Shown in pieces: positions 41,442 through 50,282 of a stretch of DNA of 64,000 nucleotides. Made by a program: the position numbers and the translations under genes. This DNA comes from Streptomyces sp. NBC_01754 (GTDB lineage Bacteria > Actinomycetota > Actinomycetes > Streptomycetales > Streptomycetaceae). How positions within the stretch are numbered: position 1 is the first letter of the stretch; every line of letters begins with the position of its first letter. Where the stretch lies: positions 1,426,001 through 1,490,000 of the forward strand of contig NZ_CP109132.1 in NCBI RefSeq assembly GCF_035918015.1, written 5' to 3'. A model generated the notes under the pieces. The model was not told the origin of the DNA. It did no database searches and saw only the letters and a list, made by a program, of their open reading frames with translations.

Positions 41442-42233
41442 TCAGTCGGCGAGGCCCGCCAGGTCGCGGAGCCGGCGGCCCTGCGCGGCGCGCTCGGCGC
41501 CGCGCTGCTCCTCGTAGGTACGGGAGAGGGCACCGGCGAGCAGGGCCTTGGTCTCCACGACGGCGTCACGCGGGGCGGCGAGCAGGGCGGCGGCCAGGTC
41601 GCGGGCCGCCGCGTCGAGCTGGTCGGCCGGGACCACGAGGTTGGCCAGACCGGTGCGCTCGGCCTCCTCGGCGTGCACGAAGCGGCCGGTGGCGCAGATC
41701 TCCAGCGCGCGGGCGTAGCCCACCAGGTTCACCAGCGGGTGGGTACCCGTGAGGTCGGGCACGAGACCCAGGCTGGTCTCGCGCATGGCGAACTGCACGT
41801 CCTCGGCGGCGATCCGCAGATCACAGGCGAGGGCGAGCTGGAAGCCGGCGCCGATGGCGTGGCCCTGGACGGCCGCGATCGACACCAGGTCGTTGCGCCG
41901 CCACCAGGTGAACGCCTCCTGGTACACGGCGATGGTCGCGTCGAGCTCGTCCTGCGGCCCGCGCGCCATGTCGAGGAAGGACGGCTCACCGTCGAAACCC
42001 TCCGGGGTGAACGCCTGCCGGTCGAGCCCCGCGGAGAAGGAGGCGCCCTCGCCACGCAGCACGACCACCCGGACGCTGCCGGGCAGCGCCCGTCCGGCCT
42101 CCGTCAACGCCCGCCACAGAGCGGGAGACTGAGCGTTGCGCTTGGCCGGGTTGGTGAGCGTCACGGTGGCCACCGCGTCGTCGACGGTGAGCCGTACGCC
42201 GTCCTTGTCGAGCACTGGGTCGTGCGAGGTCAT
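41442..42233 (-). CDS. enoyl-CoA hydratase/isomerase family protein
   Basis: A 263-residue crotonase-fold protein: N-terminal 'VATVTLTNPAKRNAQS', oxyanion-hole segments 'GASFSAGLDR' and 'GHAIGAGFQLALACDLRIA', and 'LVPDLTGTHPLVNLVG' where the second acidic catalytic residue of hydratases would be (Asp in place of Glu). It probably acts on an acyl-CoA in fatty-acid or amino-acid breakdown; the exact reaction cannot be told. It converges on the 40681 gene with a short GC palindrome between. Confidence 0.9.
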   Translation of the reverse strand: MTSHDPVLDKDGVRLTVDDAVATVTLTNPAKRNAQSPALWRALTEAGRALPGSVRVVVLRGEGASFSAGLDRQAFTPEGFDGEPSFLDMARGPQDELDATIAVYQEAFTWWRRNDLVSIAAVQGHAIGAGFQLALACDLRIAAEDVQFAMRETSLGLVPDLTGTHPLVNLVGYARALEICATGRFVHAEEAERTGLANLVVPADQLDAAARDLAAALLAAPRDAVVETKALLAGALSRTYEEQRGAERAAQGRRLRDLAGLAD

Positions 42234-42380
42234 GGGGCGCCTCCGGAGCGGGTGCAGTCAGCACGTACTGATAAGTGACTGAACAGTAACCACCCGGACG
42301 GCCTCACGGCCGACCGGGTGGCCACCCGGTGTTCCGGCGAGCCCTCGGGGCCTGCCTGCGCCCGCCCCGGACCACCACCG

Positions 42381-42602
42381 TCAGGCCGAAGCGGCCTTCT
42401 TGCCTCGTGTCGCCCCGCCGCGTCCCCGCAGCGTGACACCGGATTCGCTGAGCATCCGGTGGACGAATCCGTAGGAGCGGCCCGTTTCCTCGGCCAGCGC
42501 CCGGATGCTCGCACCGGAGTCGTACTTCTTCTTCAGGTCTGCCGCGAGCTTGTCGCGCGCGGCGCCGGTCACCCGGCTGCCCTTCTTCAGAGTCTCGGCC
42601 AC
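42381..42602 (-). CDS. small helix-turn-helix protein
   Basis: A 73-residue basic protein with a lysine-rich start ('MAETLKKGSRVTG'), a homeodomain-like HTH ('YDSGASIRALAEETGRSYGFVHRMLSESG', residues 28-56) and an Arg/Lys/Ala-rich tail. Small size and high charge suggest a nucleoid-associated or stand-alone DNA-binding protein. The GTG at 42602 is preceded by GAGGAGG at 6 nt. Confidence 0.88.
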   Translation of the reverse strand: MAETLKKGSRVTGAARDKLAADLKKKYDSGASIRALAEETGRSYGFVHRMLSESGVTLRGRGGATRGKKAASA

Positions 42603-42959
42603 CCGTGCCTCCTCAAGGAAGTGCGCTCTGGACTCTCATGATCACCCCTGGCGCGCTTCCTGGCCACCCATTCGGCAAGGTCCATACGCCCCGATTCAGC
42701 GTACGGAACGCGGCTACCACAAACGGAACCCGGTGCTCCAGGCGCCGCCGGAGGGCCGTGGTACGAGCGCGGGAGAGAACGGGCAGGTCAGGGCCGTACG
42801 GGTGGGGCACACCGATACGGGTGCGCCCGGCAGGTATCTGCCGGGCGCTACTTCGGGGTACGAGACGTCCTCACTCAGATGACGGATCCCCGGTGGGCCG
42901 AATGATCCAGAGGCGGTGGATCACCGGGCGCCGCGGGGACTCGCCACGGGCTCGGGGCC
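42603..42959. other. 357-bp intergenic region with two hairpins
   Basis: Between the ABC-F gene and the HTH gene (same strand) there is an 11-bp perfect hairpin at 42823-42848 (likely the ABC-F terminator) and a 7-bp hairpin at 42903-42923. The part near 42700, rich in TTCCGT repeats on the minus strand, probably carries the HTH promoter. No gene seen. Confidence 0.55.
42823..42848 (-). terminator. terminator hairpin downstream of the ABC-F gene
   Basis: A perfect 11-bp stem (42823-42833 with 42838-42848), loop GTAT. Confidence 0.65.
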
Positions 42960-44558
42960 TCAGGCGAGGGCGACCAGGTCCCGGTAGTCCGGGCCCCACA
43001 GGTCCTCGACACCGTCCGGCAGCAGGATGATCCGCTCCGGCTGGAGCGCCTCGACCGCGCCCTCGTCATGGGTGACGAGGACGACCGCGCCCTTGTAGGT
43101 GCGCAGGGCCCCGAGGATCTCCTCGCGGCTGGCCGGGTCGAGGTTGTTGGTGGGCTCGTCGAGGAGGAGCACGTTGGCGGACGAGACGACCAGGGTGGCC
43201 AGGGCGAGCCGGGTCTTCTCGCCGCCGGAGAGCACCCCGGCGGGCTTGTCCACGTCGTCGCCGGAGAAGAGGAACGAGCCGAGCGTCTTGCGGACCTCGA
43301 CCAGGTCGAGGTCGGGCGCCGCCGAGCGCATGTTCTCCAGGACCGTGCGCTCGGGGTCCAGGGTCTCGTGCTCCTGCGCGTAGTAGCCGAGCTTCAGTCC
43401 GTGGCCCTCGATGACCTGGCCGGTGTCCGGCTTCTCGGCGCCGCCCAGGAGACGCAGCAGGGTGGTCTTGCCCGCGCCGTTGAGGCCGAGGATGACGACG
43501 CGGGAGCCCTTGTCGATGGCCAGGTCGACGTCGGTGAAGATCTCCAGGGAGCCGTAGGACTTGGAGAGGCCCTCGGCCATCAGCGGGGTCTTGCCGCACG
43601 GGGAGGGCTCGGGGAAGCGCAGCTTGGCGACCTTGTCGGAGACCCGGACCGCCTCCAGGCCGGAGAGCAGGCGCTCGGCCCGCTTGGCCATGTTCTGGGC
43701 GGCGACGGTCTTGGTGGCCTTGGCACGCATCTTGTCGGCCTGCGAGTTGAGGGCCGCGGCCTTCTTCTCGGCGTTCTGGCGCTCGCGCTTGCGGCGCTTC
43801 TCGTCGGCCTCGCGCTGCTGCTGGTAGAGCTTCCAGCCCATGTTGTAGATGTCGATCTGCGCGCGGTTGGCGTCCAGGTAGAACACCTTGTTGACGACCG
43901 TCTCGACGAGTTCGACGTCGTGGGAGATGACCACGAAGCCACCGCGGTAGTTCCGGAGGTAGTCGCGCAGCCAGACGATCGAGTCGGCGTCCAGGTGGTT
44001 GGTCGGCTCGTCCAGGAGCAGGGTGTCGGCGTCGGAGAAGAGGATGCGGGCGAGCTCCACACGGCGGCGCTGACCGCCGGAGAGTGTGTGCAGCGGCTGG
44101 CCGAGCACCCGGTCGGGCAGGCTGAGCGCGGCGGCGATGGTGGCGGCCTCGGCCTCGGCCGCGTATCCGCCCTTGGTGAGGAACTCCGTCTCCAGGCGCT
44201 CGTACCGCTTCATGGCCTTCTCACGGGTGGCGCCCTTGCCGTTCGCCATCCGCTCCTCGTTCTCCCGCATCTTGCGCAGGATCTCGTCGAGGCCGCGGGC
44301 CGAGAGGATCCGGTCGCGGGCCAGGATGTCGAGGTCGCCGGTGCGCGGGTCCTGCGGGAGGTAGCCGACCTCGCCGGAGCGCGTGACGGTGCCGCCGGCC
44401 GGGGTGCCCTCACCGGCGAGGCACTTGGTGAGCGTGGTCTTGCCCGCGCCGTTGCGGCCGACGAGGCCGATGCGGTCGCCCTTGGCGATGCGGAAGGAGG
44501 CGGACTCGATGAGGATGCGGGCGCCGGCGCGCAGCTCGATGCCGGAAGCGGTGATCAC
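42960..44558 (-). CDS. ABC-F family ATPase
   Basis: A 532-residue protein with two ABC ATPase domains and no membrane part: first Walker A 'GRNGAGKT' (34-41) and signature 'LSGGQRRRVELARIL'; a charged P-site-tRNA-interaction-like linker (about 240-305, Lys/Arg/Glu-rich); second Walker A 'GLNGAGKTT' and signature 'LSGGEKTRLALATL'. ABC-F proteins act on the ribosome as translation factors or in antibiotic protection; this housekeeping-like copy has no drug cluster near it. GTG start after CTGGAG. Confidence 0.93.
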   Translation of the reverse strand: MITASGIELRAGARILIESASFRIAKGDRIGLVGRNGAGKTTLTKCLAGEGTPAGGTVTRSGEVGYLPQDPRTGDLDILARDRILSARGLDEILRKMRENEERMANGKGATREKAMKRYERLETEFLTKGGYAAEAEAATIAAALSLPDRVLGQPLHTLSGGQRRRVELARILFSDADTLLLDEPTNHLDADSIVWLRDYLRNYRGGFVVISHDVELVETVVNKVFYLDANRAQIDIYNMGWKLYQQQREADEKRRKRERQNAEKKAAALNSQADKMRAKATKTVAAQNMAKRAERLLSGLEAVRVSDKVAKLRFPEPSPCGKTPLMAEGLSKSYGSLEIFTDVDLAIDKGSRVVILGLNGAGKTTLLRLLGGAEKPDTGQVIEGHGLKLGYYAQEHETLDPERTVLENMRSAAPDLDLVEVRKTLGSFLFSGDDVDKPAGVLSGGEKTRLALATLVVSSANVLLLDEPTNNLDPASREEILGALRTYKGAVVLVTHDEGAVEALQPERIILLPDGVEDLWGPDYRDLVALA

Positions 44559-44753
44559 GGAAAACTCCAGAGCGGTATGGACGGCGGAACGGGTGGTTGC
44601 GGACTCACGACTCGACGCCGTTACTCAATGCACTGGGAGAAATGCCATGGGGTTCATCCTACCGGCGCCGTCCATCCGATTTTCCGCGCCACCGGACCCG
44701 CCCGCGCCTCACCCGGCGGCGCGGGACGGGAGGACCCGCCACCGAGGACGGTG

Positions 44754-46127
44754 TCACGCGCCGCCGGTGTGCACCTGGAAGGCTGCACGGCGTACGGCTT
44801 TGGCGAGGGCCGGGTCGGGGTGGGCCGCCGCCAGGGCCACCAGCACCTGCACGGTACGGGGGTGCCCGACGGCCCGGACCTCGTCCAGGAGCGCCGGGAC
44901 CGTCCCCTGGACGGCGGAGTCGAGGTGGCGGACCAGGAGCCCGGTCTCGCCGTGGTCGGCGACGGCCGCCGCGGTGTCCACCCAGAGCCAGGTCGCCTCC
45001 TCGCGGCTGAGGACGTCCTGGGCCTCGTCCGGGTCCGCCCCTTCGTACTCGGCGAGCCAGAGCAGGGCGTAGGGGCGCAGCGGCACCTCGGTGACCACGG
45101 AGCGGACCACCGGCTCGGCCGGGGCGCCGACGACGCGCAGCGCCTCGAAGGCGAGGCCGCGCAGCAGGGCGTCCTCACCCCGGGCGACGGCCAGCAGCTC
45201 GGTCACGGCGCTGCCGACGGGCCGGGCGGCGAGCCAGGCCCGGTATTCGGCGCGGGCCGGTCCCGGGGTGAGCCGGGCGCAGCCGTGCAGCATGTCGGCG
45301 GCGGACTGCTCGATGTTGCCGGCCGGGCTCTGGGCGGCCACGCAGATCTGTTCGAGCTTGACCCAGACCGCCCAGTTGCCGAGGGGGGTGAGGGTGGCGT
45401 GGCCGGTGCCCAGGGTGAGGGCGCCGACCGCGGCGAGCCCTTCCAGGGCCCAGTCGAGCAGCAGCGCGTTGAGGTCCGCCGGGTTCTCGGTGGCGGGAGC
45501 GGGCTGTTCCGGTGGCCCGTAGGGCACCTCGCACCGCTCCTCGTGGAGTTCCGCGACGCGCTGGCCGAGGAGGTCGAGGAGGGCGGGCATCGGGACGGGG
45601 CCCGCGGAGAGCTGGAGGAGGGAGAGGACCTGGGGGACGGCCTCGACCGCTTCGGCGACGGCGGTGGCCTCGATGCCCTCGGGCGAGGGGTGCACCAGCG
45701 ACCAGGCGTCGAAGAGGGCCACCCAGCCGCGCAGTACGGCGGAGTCGTCGCGGTTCCACGCGCGCAGCCGCCAGCCGGGGCGTGCGGTGTCGCCGTGCAG
45801 TTCGATCAGCCCGGCGAGCCTGGCCCGGTCCCAGCCGGCCCGTACCTGGGCGGGGGGCAGTTCCATGGCGGCCGCGGCCCGTTCCAGGGCCCTGGCCGCG
45901 AGGGAGGCGGTGCCCGGGCCCTCGCCGTCGGCGGCCCAGCGGGCGATCCGTACGGCGTCGGCCAGCAGCGCTCTGGCCTGACGGGCCAGTTCGGCGGGTG
46001 CCGGGGTGCCCTCGGGCGGGCGGGGGGCCGGCCTGGTACGCCGGGTGGTCACGGCCTTGCGGGCGGTGGCAAGGGGTCGCGGGCGGACAAGTCGCAGCCT
46101 GGAGTCGCGCGGAGTACGGGACGTCAC
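44754..46127 (-). CDS. large conserved hypothetical protein, helical-repeat type
   Basis: A 457-residue protein, very rich in Ala, Leu, Glu and Arg, mostly alpha-helical. An N-terminal basic segment is followed by a winged-helix-like region ('MELPPAQVRAGWDRARLAGLIEL') and, from about residue 290, HEAT-like pairs of helices ('LLRGLAFEALRVVG', 'VQVLVALAAAHPDPALAKAVRRAAF'). Function is unknown. The GTG at 46127 (MTSRTPRDSR) is my choice; an in-frame TTG at 46163 is possible, and neither has a strong ribosome site. Confidence 0.75.
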   Translation of the reverse strand: MTSRTPRDSRLRLVRPRPLATARKAVTTRRTRPAPRPPEGTPAPAELARQARALLADAVRIARWAADGEGPGTASLAARALERAAAAMELPPAQVRAGWDRARLAGLIELHGDTARPGWRLRAWNRDDSAVLRGWVALFDAWSLVHPSPEGIEATAVAEAVEAVPQVLSLLQLSAGPVPMPALLDLLGQRVAELHEERCEVPYGPPEQPAPATENPADLNALLLDWALEGLAAVGALTLGTGHATLTPLGNWAVWVKLEQICVAAQSPAGNIEQSAADMLHGCARLTPGPARAEYRAWLAARPVGSAVTELLAVARGEDALLRGLAFEALRVVGAPAEPVVRSVVTEVPLRPYALLWLAEYEGADPDEAQDVLSREEATWLWVDTAAAVADHGETGLLVRHLDSAVQGTVPALLDEVRAVGHPRTVQVLVALAAAHPDPALAKAVRRAAFQVHTGGA

Positions 46128-46235
46128 GGGAGCAGTCTTGCCTCTGACGGCCCGAAAGCCCAAACGGAGGCCCGATCCGGGGGTACCCGCCGGTCCGCGG
46201 GCCCGTCACCAACCGGGCCGTTCCGTCCCATCCGC

Positions 46236-47363
46236 TCACATCAGGGGCGTGAGGAAGCGCCGGAGGGCCTCCTCGTAGCCGGCCGGGTCGACGTTCCACA
46301 TCGCCCCGTGCGGTGCCTGCGGCACGGTGTGCAGGGTGACGAGGTCGGGGCGCCGGGCGGCGAGGTCCCGGGACGGCTGCCAGGGCGCGAGGGTGTCCTC
46401 GGGGCCGTGGATGATCAGGGTCGGCGCGCGCAGGTCGGTCGGCACCGAGGTGTCCATCAGCCGCACCCCGTGCAGGCCGGTCCGGCCCTGCGCGGCGCGG
46501 ACGGCGAGGGGCAGCAGTGCGGCGGGGACTCCGCGGGCGCCCGCCAGGGCGCGCAGGGTCACCTGCCAGTCCATGACCGGGGAGTCCAGGACGAGACCCG
46601 CGATGCGGTCGCGGAGCGCGGAGTTGACGGCCGCGTGCAGGGCCATCGAGGCGCCCGTGGACCAGCCGTGGACGATGACGCTCCTGGCTCCGCGGCGCAC
46701 GGCGTAGCGGATGGCGGCGTCCAGGTCGCGCCACTCGGACTCGCCGAGGTGGGCCAGCCCGTCCGGCGGGCGGGGGGCGCCGGCGTCCCCCCGGTAGGCC
46801 AGGTCCAGCACCGGGAGCCGCTGGGACGCGAGGAAGTCCAGCACGTTCATCGGCTGTTCCCGGGTGGCCCCCAGCCCGTGCACGGTGATGACCCAGGTGT
46901 CCCGGTCACCGGGCAGGTACCAGGCGGGGAGGGCTCCCAGCTCGCCGGGGACCTCGGCGTCCTCGTAGGCGAGTCCGAGGCCGTCGAGGGGGTCGCCGCA
47001 GTGCAGCTGGGGCGTGAGGCGGACCTTGGCGCCCGGTTCCAGGCTGCCCCGGGTGACGCGTTCCAGGCGGCGCACGACGGTGTCGGCGGAGCCCTCGGGC
47101 CCATGGTCGAGGACCGGGCCGACGATGGCGTGGACGTCGCGGCCGGCCAGGCCGTACGTGCCGGGGCGCAGGGCCGCGAAGGAGCGGGTCAGGGCGACCT
47201 GTCCGGCGGCGGTGGCGTGCACCGTGAGTCTGCGGTCGCCGGGGAAGGGGCGCTGCCGCCCCGAGAGGGCGATGTCGCTGGCGTAGCGGCCGGCCGCGAC
47301 CGCTGCCGTGCCGATGCCGAGGATCGTGGTGACGGCCGCTGCCGTCGCTGTTGCCGGGCGCAT
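46236..47363 (-). CDS. alpha/beta hydrolase, membrane-anchored or secreted
   Basis: A 375-residue alpha/beta-hydrolase: an N-terminal hydrophobic segment (residues 5-24, signal anchor), a beta-rich domain, then the hydrolase core with 'VITVHGLGATREQPM' (oxyanion region), nucleophile elbow 'GWSTGASMA', 'IIHGPEDTLAPW' (acid) and 'APHGAMWN' (catalytic His). Substrate unknown; an esterase or peptidase of the S9-like group is likely. It is codirectional with the class II aldolase gene upstream. Confidence 0.87.
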   Translation of the reverse strand: MRPATATAAAVTTILGIGTAAVAAGRYASDIALSGRQRPFPGDRRLTVHATAAGQVALTRSFAALRPGTYGLAGRDVHAIVGPVLDHGPEGSADTVVRRLERVTRGSLEPGAKVRLTPQLHCGDPLDGLGLAYEDAEVPGELGALPAWYLPGDRDTWVITVHGLGATREQPMNVLDFLASQRLPVLDLAYRGDAGAPRPPDGLAHLGESEWRDLDAAIRYAVRRGARSVIVHGWSTGASMALHAAVNSALRDRIAGLVLDSPVMDWQVTLRALAGARGVPAALLPLAVRAAQGRTGLHGVRLMDTSVPTDLRAPTLIIHGPEDTLAPWQPSRDLAARRPDLVTLHTVPQAPHGAMWNVDPAGYEEALRRFLTPLM

Positions 47364-47442
47364 CGCCCCAGTGTCGCGGCCCGGGAGCCGCGTTGCCAGC
47401 GGACCGGGCCGTCCGGTGCCCCGGCTTCTTCCGGGCGGGGGC

Positions 47443-48102
47443 TCAGCCGGGCTGTCCGTAGTCCTCGAGGGCGTCCTGGACCTCGCGCAGCTGGGCCGGG
47501 GAGAGCAGGGACGGGCGGTGGCCGGGTACGGAGCTCGCGGTGAGCCAGAGCCGGCACAGCCATTCCAGCTGGGCGGTGCGCTCGTAGGCCTGGTCGAGGG
47601 TGTCGCCGTAGGTGACGGTCCCGTGGTTCCGCAGGAGGCAGCCGGTGCGGTCGCGGAGGGCGTCGAGCATGTGGGCGGCGAGTTCGGGGGTGCCGTAGCG
47701 GGCGTAGGGGGCGGTGCGGACGGGGCCGCCGAGCAGGGCGGTGGCGTAGTGCACCGCCGGGACCTCGCTGACCAGGGTGGAGACGGCGGTGGCGTGGACC
47801 GCGTGGGTGTGTACGACGGCGGCGGCCGAGGTGGCGCGGTACACCGCGAGGTGGAGGGGGAGTTCGCTGGTGGGGGCGAGGCGGCCGAGGACCTGGCGGC
47901 CGTCGAGGCCGACGCCGACCGCGTCCGGTGGACCGAGCCGGTCGTAGGGCACTCCGCTGGGGGTGACCAGGACGACCGTGCCGACCCGGGCCGAGACGTT
48001 GCCCGAGGTGCCGACGACCAGTCCTTCCGCGGCCGTCCTGCGGGCCGTCGCGACGACGCCCTCCCATGCCTGTGCGATCGCGTCCTGCCGTCGGTCCGTC
48101 AT
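47443..48102 (-). CDS. class II aldolase/adducin family protein
   Basis: A 219-residue metal-dependent aldolase-like protein with 'GLVVGTSGNVSARV' (phosphate loop), the acidic 'TSELPLHLAVYR', zinc ligands in 'VVHTHAVHATAVS' and a third histidine in 'LLRNHGTVTYG'. Relatives include L-fuculose-1-phosphate aldolase and methylthioribulose-phosphate dehydratase; the substrate is not clear. The ATG has no ribosome site and TACGAT ends 6 nt upstream, so it looks leaderless. It is divergent from the PiT gene. Confidence 0.88.
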   Translation of the reverse strand: MTDRRQDAIAQAWEGVVATARRTAAEGLVVGTSGNVSARVGTVVLVTPSGVPYDRLGPPDAVGVGLDGRQVLGRLAPTSELPLHLAVYRATSAAAVVHTHAVHATAVSTLVSEVPAVHYATALLGGPVRTAPYARYGTPELAAHMLDALRDRTGCLLRNHGTVTYGDTLDQAYERTAQLEWLCRLWLTASSVPGHRPSLLSPAQLREVQDALEDYGQPG

Positions 48103-48108
48103 GCGGGG

Positions 48109-48114
48109 ATCGTA
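48109..48114 (-). promoter_or_regulatory. -10 box for leaderless aldolase gene
   Basis: TACGAT on the minus strand ends 6 nt before the ATG at 48102. Confidence 0.5.
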
Positions 48115-48290
48115 GCCAGGAGGTGAGAGAAGTCTCCCCGTCGGTCTCGAACGGGGTGGAACGCCTCGCCGGAGCTCACCGGGAGCGGGTGGAGGCCGGG
48201 CCCCGCACCGCCCCAGGGGGGCCCGGCCGCCACCCGGGCGGACAAGCGGAACGCCCGCACACGCTTGGAGTCACCACAGCGCCCTGTCCA

Positions 48291-48312
48291 GTTCACCTTC
48301 CGTTCACCCAGC
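48291..48312 (+). promoter_or_regulatory. PHO box (PhoP site) upstream of pit
   Basis: Two adjacent 11-nt direct repeat units, GTTCACCTTCC and GTTCACCCAGC, match the Streptomyces PhoP direct-repeat unit (GTTCACC core). A -10-like TACGTT follows at 48318-48323, so PhoP would activate from the -35 position during phosphate limitation. Confidence 0.8.
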
Positions 48313-48359
48313 TTCCCTACGTTCCAACTGCCAATGACGTCGAACGATTGCCTGGGTAA

Positions 48360-49640
48360 ATGGAACACATCACCCTGCTGCTTGCGATTGTGGTCGTAAC
48401 AGCTCTCGTGTTCGATTTCACGAACGGTTTCCATGACACCGCCAACGCGATGGCCACCACCATCTCGACCGGTGCCCTCAAGCCGAAGACCGCGGTGGCC
48501 ATGTCCGCCGTTCTCAACCTGATCGGCGCGTTCCTGTCGGTGGAGGTCGCCAAGACGATCTCCGGCGGCATCATCAACGAGAACGGCCTCAGAACCGAGG
48601 TCATCTTCGCGGCGCTCGTCGGCGCCATCCTGTGGAACCTGGTCACCTGGCTGGTCGGCCTGCCGTCCAGTTCCTCCCACGCACTCTTCGGCGGCCTCAT
48701 CGGCGCCGCCGTCATGTCGGCCGGCTGGTCCTCGATCAACGGCGGCACCGTCGTCACCAAGGTCCTGCTCCCCGCGATCGCCGCCCCGGTCGTCGCCGGT
48801 GTGGCCGCGCTGCTGGCCACGAAGCTGACGTACCGCATCAACCGGACGATCACGGACGAGGCGCAGCTGAAGTCGACGGCCAAGGGCTACCGGGCCGGAC
48901 AGATCGCCTCGGCCGGGCTGGTCTCGCTCGCCCACGGCACGAACGACGCGCAGAAGACGATGGGCATCATCACCCTGGCCCTGGTCACCGGAGGCGTCCT
49001 CGCCCCCGGTTCCAACCCGCCGGTGTGGGTCATCGCCTCGGCCGGTCTCGCCATCGCGATGGGCACCTACCTCGGCGGCTGGCGCATCATCCGCACCATG
49101 GGCAGCGGCCTCACCGAACTCCGGCCGCCGCAGGGCTTCGCCGCCCAGACCAGTGCGGCCACGGTCATCCTGGCCTCCTCGCACCTCGGCTTCTCCCTCT
49201 CCACCACGCAGTCCTGCTCCGGCGCCGTGATGGGCGCGGGTCTCGGACGCGCGGGGGGCGTGGTCCGCTGGTCCACCGCCACCCGGATGTTCGTCGCCTG
49301 GGGACTGACGCTGCCGGCCGCCGGACTGGTCGGCGCCGGCGCGGAGTTCCTGACCAAGCAGGGTCCCTGGGGGGTCGCGGTGGTGGCGGTACTGCTCATC
49401 ACCGGCTCCGCCGCCATCTGGATGCTGTCGCGCCGCAAGCCGGTCGACCACACCAACGTCACCGAGACCGGCGCCGAGCCCGCGGGCGTCGTCACCACCG
49501 CCGTCGCGGCCGTCACCCCGCCGCCCATCGGCGTGGGCATCCCGGAACTCAAGACCACCATCCCCGCCCCGGTCCCGGTCCCGGTCCCGGTCCCGGTCCC
49601 GGAGGCTCCCGCCGACCCGGCCCGACCGGCCACGGTGTAA
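48360..49640 (+). CDS. PiT-family inorganic phosphate transporter (PitH2-like)
   Basis: A 426-residue permease with about eleven helices and the duplicated PiT signatures 'FTNGFHDTANAMATTIS' (near residue 25) and 'SLAHGTNDAQKTMGII' (near 185). The C-terminal tail has a Pro-Val repeat ('APVPVPVPVPVPEAP'). It takes up phosphate with protons as a metal-phosphate complex. The upstream PHO box predicts induction by PhoP under phosphate starvation, as I recall for pitH2 of S. coelicolor. A small membrane protein follows 12 nt downstream. Confidence 0.93.
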   Translation: MEHITLLLAIVVVTALVFDFTNGFHDTANAMATTISTGALKPKTAVAMSAVLNLIGAFLSVEVAKTISGGIINENGLRTEVIFAALVGAILWNLVTWLVGLPSSSSHALFGGLIGAAVMSAGWSSINGGTVVTKVLLPAIAAPVVAGVAALLATKLTYRINRTITDEAQLKSTAKGYRAGQIASAGLVSLAHGTNDAQKTMGIITLALVTGGVLAPGSNPPVWVIASAGLAIAMGTYLGGWRIIRTMGSGLTELRPPQGFAAQTSAATVILASSHLGFSLSTTQSCSGAVMGAGLGRAGGVVRWSTATRMFVAWGLTLPAAGLVGAGAEFLTKQGPWGVAVVAVLLITGSAAIWMLSRRKPVDHTNVTETGAEPAGVVTTAVAAVTPPPIGVGIPELKTTIPAPVPVPVPVPVPEAPADPARPATV

Positions 49641-49652
49641 GGACGGATTCCT

Positions 49653-49874
49653 GTGAACATCGACTGGGCAGCACTCGCCTCCGTCTTCGGCGTCAGTCTC
49701 GTGATCACCGTCGCGCTGGTCGGACTCTTCAGCCTCGGCGTCGTCGCCCTCGCCAAGCAGGCGTCGCCCGCGCGGGGCGGGGCCTCCCCGGTGCGGGCGC
49801 GCGCCGGCGCGTACGCCTGTTTCGGACTGTGCGCGGCGGCGGTCGCGTACGGGATCTACCTGATCGTCGCCTGA
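49653..49874 (+). CDS. small membrane protein downstream of pit
   Basis: A 73-residue protein with two membrane helices ('SLVITVALVGLFSLGVVALA' and 'AYACFGLCAAAVAYGIYLIV') and a short basic loop. It begins 12 nt after the PiT stop, so it shares the phosphate-regulated transcript. No function assigned; a transporter accessory role is inference. Confidence 0.82.
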   Translation: MNIDWAALASVFGVSLVITVALVGLFSLGVVALAKQASPARGGASPVRARAGAYACFGLCAAAVAYGIYLIVA

Positions 49875-49961
49875 CACCCCGCCCCCGCACACCCGGGCCG
49901 GACGCACCCGCCGTGCGCCCGGCCCGGTGTGCGTCTGCGCACACTGCGCCCGCGCAGGTCA

Positions 49962-50170
49962 ACGGCAGGTTGACTGGTGTTCGCGGGGCGTGGTGGACTG
50001 CCGGGGCCAACTACGGCGGCAGCAGAGGAAGCCGGTGCGAATCCGGCGCGGTCCCGCCACTGTCACCGGGGAGCGGCCCCCATCACGGACGTCACGGCCC
50101 GCCATCGCGGACCGGAAGGCCGGGGAGACCGCGGATCCGGAAGCCAGGAGACTCTCGTCGCCGGTCACGT
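49962..50170 (+). ncRNA. cobalamin riboswitch
   Basis: The leader of the cob operon carries the B12-box core: GAGGAAGCCGGTGCGAAT at about 50025, then a GC-rich step and GTCCCGCCACTGTCA at about 50051, followed some 75 nt later by the conserved AAGCCAGGAGACT (about 50141). This is the adenosylcobalamin-sensing aptamer; binding is expected to shut off cobD and following genes. Outer edges are estimated. A 5-bp hairpin (50176-50191) and the leader ORF at 50208 lie between the aptamer and cobD. Confidence 0.92.
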
Positions 50171-50207
50171 CGAACCAGGGCGCGGACCCTGAGTGAGGAC
50201 ATCTGCC

Positions 50208-50279
50208 ATGCCCGGCCGCCGTGCGTCGGTTCCCCCGCCCCCTGTTCCGTCCCCCCTCCGAGGCGCGACGGCCGGCTGA
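50208..50279 (+). CDS. 23-residue proline-rich leader peptide upstream of cobD
   Basis: A short ORF encoding MPGRRASVPPPPVPSPLRG and four more residues, with GAGGA eight nt before its ATG, lies between the B12 aptamer and cobD. It contains four consecutive prolines, a ribosome-stalling motif relieved by EF-P. It stops with TGA three nt before the cobD GTG, in the same frame as cobD, and cobD itself has no good ribosome site, so reinitiation or coupling is plausible. Translation is inferred, not shown. Confidence 0.5.
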   Translation: MPGRRASVPPPPVPSPLRGATAG

Positions 50280-50282
50280 ACC

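Noticed and set aside
43068..47543. A 1491-codon open reading frame on the plus strand
   Set aside because: It runs antisense to four well-supported minus-strand genes (ABC-F, hypothetical, hydrolase and aldolase). Long antisense frames are expected at this GC content, and the sequence has no recognisable domain.
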